Assembly: GCA_045535465.1 (NCBI GenBank)
Contig: JAZSLS010000058.1
Coordinates: 1 to 27,688, forward strand
Direction of reading: 5' to 3'
Origin: SIG636 sp045535465
GTDB lineage: Bacteria > Bacillota > Clostridia > Oscillospirales > CAG-382
DNA length: 27,688 bases
Shown in pieces: positions 22,133 through 27,688 of this stretch; positions within the stretch are counted from its first letter, which is position 1; each line of letters begins with the position of its first letter. The notes under the pieces are model-generated. The model was not told the origin of the DNA. It saw nothing but the letters and a program-made list of their open reading frames with translations, and did no database searches. The position numbers and the translations under genes are program-made.

Positions 22133-24031
22133 CTATCGCTTATTAAGATCCTCAACGCCTTGGAATACATAAGCTATACCCTGAGTGCCGCCGCCCCAGT
22201 TGCTACCGCTCTTAAACCACTTGCTGGTGAAGTAGGAGTAGGTGTACTCGGTGCGAGGAGGATTGGAGTAGTTGGTAACGTTGGGGTCGTTTACAATAAA
22301 TACACCCTTGCTGTCGTCATAACCAACAACCAAAACGATGTGACCTGCAGAGGTAAGACCGGTGGAAACGCCTATTACACAGCCCTGAGAAAGAGCGTAC
22401 TTAATCATTTCCGCATCATAGATATCGATGAATGCGTGGTAGCCCTTTTCGCCTGCGTATGCTGCTGCATAGGACCAGTTGCCGTATGCCTTCCAGCTAT
22501 TATCGTACATATCATAAGCAGCGGTAAGAGAGGTTACCTTAGTGCCAAGGTACTCAAGTGCCATAGAAGTAGTGGTGGGGCTGCAGATGATGTTGCCGAT
22601 AGAGCCGTTTTCGGGATGGAGCTGAGAACGCATAGGAACGTTGTTCAAGTAGTAGGAAGGACGGGAACCTACGGTAATCTGCTTAGCCATCTGAGGAGTT
22701 GTTACGGAGAAATTGGTAACAACGGGAACGCCGCCGTTATATTTGGTAAGGGTAAGGCGTGCCTTAATGTTACCTGTGGTGGTGTAGCTGCTGCTTACAA
22801 AGAGAGTATCGGTTTCCATATAACCGTAGCTGGAAGAGGAGTCGGAGGAGCCGGAAACGCCTCTGGTGCTGGACCAGTCGCCCCAGCTGTAATAGCCGGA
22901 CCAAGCGCCGTTGGTAAGCTCGTAGCTAACTGCAAGGTTAACCTTACCGCCGTTGGTCTGAGCGTTCCAAGAGCCAACCATTACCTTAAAGCTGCCTATA
23001 TTGATAGTGTTGGTAGTGAAGGTACCGCTGGTGCTGCCGGAAGCAAGAGTAAGCTTGCCGTTTGAAATGGTAGTACCGCTGTGAGTACCTGCGGTTTCGC
23101 TAAGCTTAAAGGTCTTACTGCGATGGTTGAGAGTGAAGGCGGGAACTTCAATAGTGCCGGGTTCGGTCTTTGCGATTGCAGGAAGAGCCTTAGGCATAGA
23201 AGAATACGCCCCCTTAAGATATGTGCCTATTACAACGTAGTCGGAGGATGTAACGGTACCGTCGCCGTTGGTGTCAGCCGCTGACTTTGCGGTATCGTTA
23301 AAGCTGATGGAAGACTTGATGAAGGCGCCCATAGATATGTAGTCTGCGGTGCCTATCTGGCCGTCGCCATCTACGTCACCCGCAACAACGATGGTATACT
23401 TGTCGCTGTCGGCAGTCTGAACGGTGTAGCCGTTGCCTATGGGAGCGGTGCCGCTTACAACAGTGCCGTTGGGCTTTCTTACGGTAATACCGGAGCTGTG
23501 CTCGGAAATATGAGTCTTAAGCGCATCAACGGTAGTGCCTACGCCAACCTTGGAGAGAGTCTTCTTACTGTAATCAATCTCAATGGAAGAACCCTGAGAA
23601 GGAGTAATGCCGTAAGAAGAGCTTACACGGATGTAACCGTTGGTGGTAGTACCTGCGTTAAGGTTGATGTCATAGAGAGAAAGCACGTCGCCGGCCTTTA
23701 TCTTGGAAGCGTTTGCAAACTGAGCGTGGTCCTGATGAACAACAACGAGAATATCGGTACCGCTTACGGTAACGTTCTTAACGCCTATGGGATACACGCT
23801 CTTAACGCTGTAAACGTTGTAGGAAACACGGCTTGCCTGAATAGCAACCCAATACTGTGCGTTAAAGGTACCTGTTGTCCAAATATAGCTACCGCTTACT
23901 GCCTTGCTGCCGTTAATCTCGGTAATAGAAACGGTAAGAGCATCTGCCCCTGTGGGAACGGAAGGAACCGTACAAGCCACAAGGCAGAGGGTAAGCAACA
24001 GCGCAATAAACTTAACTGCTGTTCTTTTCAT
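22133..24031 (-). CDS. Exported C39-like cysteine peptidase with internal dockerin
   Basis: 632 residues. The signal region holds LVAC (17-20), a perfect lipobox, but a signal peptidase I site after about residue 30 (GADA) is also possible. A beta domain related to the middle of the two tandem C39 proteins (32-150), a short module (151-217) and a dockerin-like pair (218-276; GDVDGDGQIGTAD, DTNGDGTVTSSD) follow. Next come a Ser/Thr-rich beta sandwich (about 290-460) and a C39-family peptidase (463-628) with Gln470, Cys483 in IICSPTTTSMA, His564 in GHIVLVVGYD and Asp582 in NDPN. The peptidase is C-terminal here and N-terminal in the paralogs. Ribosome binding site AAAGGGG. The substrate is unknown. 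Confidence 0.86.
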   Translation of the reverse strand: MKRTAVKFIALLLTLCLVACTVPSVPTGADALTVSITEINGSKAVSGSYIWTTGTFNAQYWVAIQASRVSYNVYSVKSVYPIGVKNVTVSGTDILVVVHQDHAQFANASKIKAGDVLSLYDINLNAGTTTNGYIRVSSSYGITPSQGSSIEIDYSKKTLSKVGVGTTVDALKTHISEHSSGITVRKPNGTVVSGTAPIGNGYTVQTADSDKYTIVVAGDVDGDGQIGTADYISMGAFIKSSISFNDTAKSAADTNGDGTVTSSDYVVIGTYLKGAYSSMPKALPAIAKTEPGTIEVPAFTLNHRSKTFKLSETAGTHSGTTISNGKLTLASGSTSGTFTTNTINIGSFKVMVGSWNAQTNGGKVNLAVSYELTNGAWSGYYSWGDWSSTRGVSGSSDSSSSYGYMETDTLFVSSSYTTTGNIKARLTLTKYNGGVPVVTNFSVTTPQMAKQITVGSRPSYYLNNVPMRSQLHPENGSIGNIICSPTTTSMALEYLGTKVTSLTAAYDMYDNSWKAYGNWSYAAAYAGEKGYHAFIDIYDAEMIKYALSQGCVIGVSTGLTSAGHIVLVVGYDDSKGVFIVNDPNVTNYSNPPRTEYTYSYFTSKWFKSGSNWGGGTQGIAYVFQGVEDLNKR

Positions 24032-24064
24032 AAAAATTACCCCTTTAAAATATAGTTACATATC

Positions 24065-24093
24065 ATTTTAAATAACAAAGGACGGCTTGTCAA
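24065..24093 (-). promoter_or_regulatory. Promoter of the third C39 gene
   Basis: Minus strand TTGACA (24088-24093), 17 bp, TAAAAT (24065-24070); the same -10 variant as the two tandem C39 genes. Confidence 0.7.
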
Positions 24094-24138
24094 GAGCGTT
24101 TACGCTTTTTTAGCATATCGCACTTAAAAGCCATCCTT
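24078..24138 (-). terminator. Long hairpin behind the Dabb gene
   Basis: AAGGATGGCTT (minus strand, 24128-24138) can pair with AAGCCGTCCTT (24078-24088), with about 39 nt between. It overlaps the -35 box of the next gene. A weak terminator or a regulatory fold; the support is modest. Confidence 0.35.
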
Positions 24139-24163
24139 CCTCTGTTGAAACTGCACAAAGACC

Positions 24164-24469
24164 TTATATTTCAAAGTCTACGCAAGCTCTGCTTTCTCTA
24201 AGGGGACGCATAAAGGCGCCTACCGCCTTATGCTTAGGGTGAACTATGTACTCGTTCAAAGCCTCAAGGCTGTCAAAGTCGGATATAAGAAGCAGGTCGC
24301 AATTGGTAGCGTCTGCACCCTCGGCACCAACGTAAACGGAGGAGGCCTTAAGGGTAGGAATTTCACCCTGCAAAGCACGAAGCATATCAGCGGTAAGCTT
24401 TACGTTTTCCGCCTTGGTTCTGCCCTCGGCGCTCTCCAAAAATTTAAACATAACAACGTGTCTTATCAT
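24164..24469 (-). CDS. Dabb (stress-responsive alpha/beta barrel) domain protein
   Basis: 101 residues, the full length of a single Dabb ferredoxin-like domain. It starts MIRHVVMFKF, has SVYVGAEG and CDLLLISDFDSLEALNEYIVHPKHKAVGAF, the conserved H-P-x-H core of the family, and ends CVDFEI. These proteins dimerise into a barrel; bacterial members are mostly of unknown function. Single-gene unit with its own promoter and ribosome binding site AAGGAG. No link to the secreted neighbours is evident. Confidence 0.9.
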   Translation of the reverse strand: MIRHVVMFKFLESAEGRTKAENVKLTADMLRALQGEIPTLKASSVYVGAEGADATNCDLLLISDFDSLEALNEYIVHPKHKAVGAFMRPLRESRACVDFEI

Positions 24470-24504
24470 ACACTTTTTCTCCTTTATATAATATGTTAAT
24501 TTTT

Positions 24505-24533
24505 ATTATACCTTTTTTACAAATGAAAATCAA
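24505..24533 (-). promoter_or_regulatory. Promoter of the Dabb gene
   Basis: Minus strand TTGATT (24528-24533), 17 bp, TATAAT (24505-24510). Confidence 0.7.
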
Positions 24534-24571
24534 GCTATTTATTGCATTTGTACAAAAATAACAAAAGCATA

Positions 24572-24601
24572 TTGACAAATATGGCGGTTTTGTGGTAGAT
24601 T
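24572..24601 (+). promoter_or_regulatory. Promoter of the phosphatase gene
   Basis: TTGACA (24572-24577), 18 bp, TAGATT (24596-24601); AGGAGG at about 24620 precedes ATG 24633. Confidence 0.6.
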
Positions 24602-24632
24602 TGATTGTATCATTAATAGGAGGTTAAGATTA

Positions 24633-27098
24633 ATGAAAAAGATACTTACTTCTGTGCTTGCTCTTACAATGTGTTTGGTAAGCATAACGGGCGCTTTCGG
24701 CAACATCACCGAAGCTGCATCCAGCAATATAAAGATGATAGTTACCAATCCCGGTGAAATCGCCAGCACTCAGATGAACGTGGGCTTCCACGCTCCTCTA
24801 AGCTATACAAACTGCTACGTTCAGTACACAACTGTTGACGACTCGTCTTGGGCTAACGCTAAGACCAACAAGGGCACCTATAAGTCCTATGGCGCAAGCT
24901 CATCCTCTAACCCTTTTTACGGCGAGGCTGCCAAGGATGACGCGGGCAATAACATTACTCAGTCTATGACCTTCCTTGATTACAACGTTAATCTTACAGG
25001 TCTTACCCCCAATACTCAGTATATGTACCGTATATACGACGGCTCTGCATACAGCGACACCTATTACTTCAAGACCGCAGCTAACGACGGCAGCAACTGG
25101 TCCTTCCTCGTAACGGGTGACTTCCACGAGTATTACAAGAACTACGGCGTATACCGTGCGGCACAGGCTACCAAGGCTATCAACGCAGGTATTTCCCTTG
25201 CAGGTCAGCTTGGTTGGAAGCCTGTTGAACACATCGTTTCCGTAGGTGACATAGTTGCTTGGGGCGTTGACTACGGTCAGTGGCAGAACGTTCTTAACCA
25301 GCCCTGGATCAAGAACTATTCCTTCGCAAACTGCATAGGCAACCATGACGATATGAACAAGGCGGGCACCAGCTCCTCCAGTGCATATAACTCCGTAATA
25401 TTCAACCATCCTCTTAACGGTTATAACTCCGGTAACGAGATGGGTACCGTATTCTACTACGTTTACAACAATGTTCTGTTTATCTATGTTAACTATTTGA
25501 AGGCATCCGTTGCCGCACAGGAAACCTGGGCGCAAAGCGTTGTTGATAAGATGAAGGGCAGCTACAAGTACATCACTCTTGTAAACCACAGACCCGCTAC
25601 CTCCAAGTACAGCGGCTCTACCTACAGCTATTTCTGGAACTATTGGGCAGACTTCTGCGATAAGAACCACGTTGACCTTGTTCTTGCAGGCGACCATCAC
25701 GTTTATATGCGCAGCCAGCCTATTTATAACGGCTCTATGGTTTCCTCCTACAGCGCTTCTAACCCCAACGCTACCGTTTATATAGCTGCTGACTCCTCTG
25801 ACGGCGAACGTGGTTCTTCTACCGACGTTTCTTCCTTCAGCTCCTCTTGGGTTAAGTCCAGCTACTACAGATATCGTTACAGCAGCTCCACCAAGGATAA
25901 AACCTCCATTATAATAAACGTAGGTCCCGACAAAATGACCACTCAGTTTGTTTATTATGAAGATAGCTCCAGCGCAAGCCATCCTTCCTGGAAGCAGGGT
26001 ACTGTATCCGGTCACAGCAGCTTCTATTATGGTGACGTTTCCTACGTTTACCCTTATGACCACGGCTACACCGGCGCTTCTCCCGAGCCTGATCCCGACC
26101 CCAATCCCAATCCCGATGATAACGGCGGCCTTCCTTTGGCTAAGACCAATTTCCTCTCCGGCGGTCAGTATAAGTACAGCACCAACGTATACCCCGGCGG
26201 TGCATCCTATTACAGCTACGAATACTACGGTGACGGCTCCAGCCAGGGCGGCAGCTTTATGACAGGCAAGCTTAACAACGGCACCGTTCCCGCTAACAGC
26301 AACCCCGGCAGCTCCAACGTTGACTGGGCAACCTTCTTCCTGTCCCAGGGCGACCCGCAGGTGTTCCTTAAGCTGACTAAGGCGGCTTACCTTAATAAGA
26401 TAGACATTGTTTACCGTAACGACGGTAACTTCTACGGTGATGCAATAGTAGGCTCCGTTGGCGTAAGCACCTATGACGGCGGCTACAACACCACCACAGA
26501 TTATACTACATCTGTCTCCTCGATTAACGGCAATAACTATATGCTTACGCTTACCTTTACCAAGCCCGTTAATGCCACTTACATCAGCCTTAACTTAGTT
26601 CATCCCGGCTCTCCCGCTACCCGTCTTGCCGTTGGTGAGATAGAGGTTTGGGGTGACACCGTTCTTCCCGTTACCGAAAAGTTTGAGCTTACCGAGGAAT
26701 CCAAGTGCAGTCTTGACAAGGACTTCTTTACCGCTAAAGCTCCTCTTTACGACGGCAAGACCGTTAAAGAACAGTTTGCTTGCGACGTTACCATAGTTGA
26801 CGCAAACGGCAACACCGTTGCAGATACCGCAATGATAGGTACAGGCTTTAAGGTTAAGCGCATCAGCAACGGCGAAGTTCTTAACGAAGTTGAAGTAATT
26901 ATCCCCGGTGACGTTTCCGGTGACGGCCAGGTAAGCTCTGCTGACTATATTACTGCTAAGCAGTCTATAAGCAGCACCATTACCCTTAAGGGCGCATTTG
27001 CTAAGGCAGTTGACGCCAACGCAGACGGCATTAACAGCACAGCAGACTACATCCTTATTAAGGGTCACTGCACCGGCTCTGCAACCATAGGCAAATAA
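24633..27098 (+). CDS. Secreted purple-acid-phosphatase-like metallophosphoesterase with dockerin
   Basis: 821 residues. Signal peptide about 1-28; N-terminal Fn3-like domain of the PAP type (33-148); metallophosphoesterase domain (about 155-420) with DFH (Asp163, His165), GDIVAWG (Asp206), GNHDD (237-238), VNH (His319) and GDHHVY (353-358). The last motif is usually GHxH; the first His is Asp here. A Pro/Asp/Asn linker (about 483-497) leads to a discoidin-like module (505-685; GKLNNGTVP resembles the amidase modules), a short module (690-755) and a dockerin-like pair (757-818; GDVSGDGQVSSAD, DANADGINSTAD). It should hydrolyse phosphate esters outside the cell; substrate unknown. Of the four genes with this dockerin class it is the only one on the plus strand. 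Confidence 0.9.
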   Translation: MKKILTSVLALTMCLVSITGAFGNITEAASSNIKMIVTNPGEIASTQMNVGFHAPLSYTNCYVQYTTVDDSSWANAKTNKGTYKSYGASSSSNPFYGEAAKDDAGNNITQSMTFLDYNVNLTGLTPNTQYMYRIYDGSAYSDTYYFKTAANDGSNWSFLVTGDFHEYYKNYGVYRAAQATKAINAGISLAGQLGWKPVEHIVSVGDIVAWGVDYGQWQNVLNQPWIKNYSFANCIGNHDDMNKAGTSSSSAYNSVIFNHPLNGYNSGNEMGTVFYYVYNNVLFIYVNYLKASVAAQETWAQSVVDKMKGSYKYITLVNHRPATSKYSGSTYSYFWNYWADFCDKNHVDLVLAGDHHVYMRSQPIYNGSMVSSYSASNPNATVYIAADSSDGERGSSTDVSSFSSSWVKSSYYRYRYSSSTKDKTSIIINVGPDKMTTQFVYYEDSSSASHPSWKQGTVSGHSSFYYGDVSYVYPYDHGYTGASPEPDPDPNPNPDDNGGLPLAKTNFLSGGQYKYSTNVYPGGASYYSYEYYGDGSSQGGSFMTGKLNNGTVPANSNPGSSNVDWATFFLSQGDPQVFLKLTKAAYLNKIDIVYRNDGNFYGDAIVGSVGVSTYDGGYNTTTDYTTSVSSINGNNYMLTLTFTKPVNATYISLNLVHPGSPATRLAVGEIEVWGDTVLPVTEKFELTEESKCSLDKDFFTAKAPLYDGKTVKEQFACDVTIVDANGNTVADTAMIGTGFKVKRISNGEVLNEVEVIIPGDVSGDGQVSSADYITAKQSISSTITLKGAFAKAVDANADGINSTADYILIKGHCTGSATIGK

Positions 27099-27105
27099 AA
27101 AAAAG

Positions 27106-27190
27106 CGTAGAACGGAAAAACAGGTTTATATCACACTAATAATGTAAGAAAAAGCGGCTCCTGCCGCTTTTTCTTCTTATTATCTCCGTT
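27106..27190 (+). terminator. 3' module unit A (proximal copy), terminator of the phosphatase gene
   Basis: GCGTAGAACGGAAAAACAGG, AATGTAAGAAAAAG, hairpin AGAAAAAGCGGC / GCCGCTTTTTCT (27147-27174). It aligns with the unit behind the third C39 gene. Confidence 0.8.
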
Positions 27191-27196
27191 TTCCCT

Positions 27197-27255
27197 TTGA
27201 ACGAACCTTCGGCTTGCTGTACTCAGTACAGCTATCGCCTTGCTTCGTCCAATCT
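27197..27255. repeat. Palindromic element B, copy 3
   Basis: Outer arms GAACGAACC (27199-27207) and GCTTCGTCC (27242-27250), and a perfect tip GCTGTACTCAGTACAGC (27216-27232). Confidence 0.8.
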
Positions 27256-27259
27256 ACAC

Positions 27260-27362
27260 TTTTTTGCGTAGAACGGAAAAACAGGTTTATCTCACACTAA
27301 TAAAACAGGTCTATATCACACTAATAATGTAAGAAAAAGCCCACAACGGGCTTTTTCTTTTT
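27260..27362 (+). terminator. 3' module unit A (distal copy) with internal tandem duplication
   Basis: Repeats GCGTAGAACGGAAAAACAGG. The 24 nt AACAGGTTTATCTCACACTAATA-type segment is present twice in tandem (27280-27326). Hairpin AGAAAAAGCCC / GGGCTTTTTCT (27332-27342, 27348-27358). The hairpin differs from the proximal one but pairs. Confidence 0.7.
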
Positions 27363-27389
27363 TACTATACCACTTTGTGTTTATTTGTC

Positions 27390-27418
27390 TTGTCAACACC
27401 TTCCTTTTGTGGTATACT
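27390..27418 (+). promoter_or_regulatory. Promoter of the PgeF-like gene
   Basis: TTGTCA (27390-27395), 17 bp, TATACT (27413-27418), about 25 nt upstream of ATG 27443. Confidence 0.72.
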
Positions 27419-27442
27419 TATAATGAAAGGTTGTGTCCTTAA

Positions 27443-27688
27443 ATGAAAGAAAAATACACGGAGCATTTAACTCCCTTTAGCCATATAACCAGCCCTTTGC
27501 TTGACCGCTTTGGTGTGCGCCACTTTTTCTCCAGACGTGACGGCGGCGTAAGCGAGGGGGTATACAAAAGCTTTAACTTTGCAGCAGGCGGCGGCGAAGA
27601 CGCTGACAAATGGGGAAACGTGGTGGGAAACCACCGGATTCCCGCCTCTTATTTTTCACTGGGGACCGCCGACAAATGCCGCCGCAAC
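27443..27688 (+). CDS. YfiH/PgeF (laccase-domain) family protein, N-terminal part
   Basis: 82 codons are visible, in frame to the window end. The segment FGVRHFFSRRDGGVSEGVYKSFNF followed by a glycine-rich GGGEDADKWGNVVGNH is the N-terminal signature of the multicopper-polyphenol-oxidase-like family. E. coli YfiH/PgeF removes wrongly incorporated residues in peptidoglycan precursors, and the human relative LACC1 acts on nucleosides. The catalytic Cys/His residues lie beyond the window end. Assignment inside the family is therefore open. Confidence 0.82.
   Translation, partial: MKEKYTEHLTPFSHITSPLLDRFGVRHFFSRRDGGVSEGVYKSFNFAAGGGEDADKWGNVVGNHRIPASYFSLGTADKCRRN

Noticed and set aside
27423..27446. 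Seven-codon leader peptide overlapping the PgeF-like start
   Set aside because: Its ATG lies 5 nt from the -10 box, at or before the transcription start, so it is unlikely to be translated.

Overview
The window looks like a low-to-mid GC Firmicute of class Clostridia, probably an uncultured gut lineage of the Oscillospirales/Ruminococcaceae type. The basis is AGGAGG-like ribosome binding sites, consensus sigma-A promoters (TTGACA-17-TATAAT), intrinsic terminators, encoded tRNA CCA ends, and several secreted proteins with dockerin-type repeats. This placement is inference; no marker gene was compared with a database.

Layout. 1-805: two minus-strand tRNA genes (Gly-CCC, Val-UAC), each followed by its own terminator and then by a roughly 200 bp array of small hairpins joined by TATATCATC/GATGATATG spacers. 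894-3086: pgi and two small downstream genes (a P-loop protein and a membrane protein) in one operon. 3172-4371: a DacF-like D,D-carboxypeptidase with a TTG start. 4752-8748: two tandem paralogous secreted C39-like cysteine peptidases with dockerin ends. 8886-9057: a nested inverted repeat resembling a MITE. 9119-10479: rpe and a membrane-anchored cyclophilin. 10696-11778: a secreted protein with a cohesin-like domain and a dockerin. 11885-12205: tRNA-Gln with the third hairpin array. 12260-17813: a probable six-gene operon (parA, parB, serS, membrane protein, MORN protein, fucO) running from one consensus promoter to one terminator. 17966-21607: a 1213-residue cell-wall amidase with three lectin-like modules and an internal dockerin. 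22133-24031: another C39-like peptidase with an internal dockerin. 24164-24469: a Dabb protein. 24633-27098 (plus strand): a purple-acid-phosphatase-like enzyme with a dockerin. 27443-27688: the start of a YfiH/PgeF-family gene, cut by the window end.

How it fits together. Six exported proteins carry dockerin-like EF-hand pairs of two sequence classes. The 'SADYI' class is on the two tandem C39 peptidases, the later C39 peptidase and the phosphatase. The 'LDA..KYDAG' class is on the amidase and the cohesin-like protein. This suggests a cell-surface assembly directed at peptides, phosphate esters and peptidoglycan rather than cellulose. No scaffoldin with many cohesins, sortase or SLH anchor is visible here.

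The most unusual signals are non-coding. (1) The four SADYI-class genes, and no others here, end in the same kind of 3' module: a terminator unit A, in three of the four cases followed by a palindromic element B (tip GTAC-N3-GTAC, outer stem changed but still paired) and a second A. (2) The tRNA-linked hairpin arrays have defined ends, and the first arm and the middle half-hairpin appear to covary. I do not recognise either as a described element.
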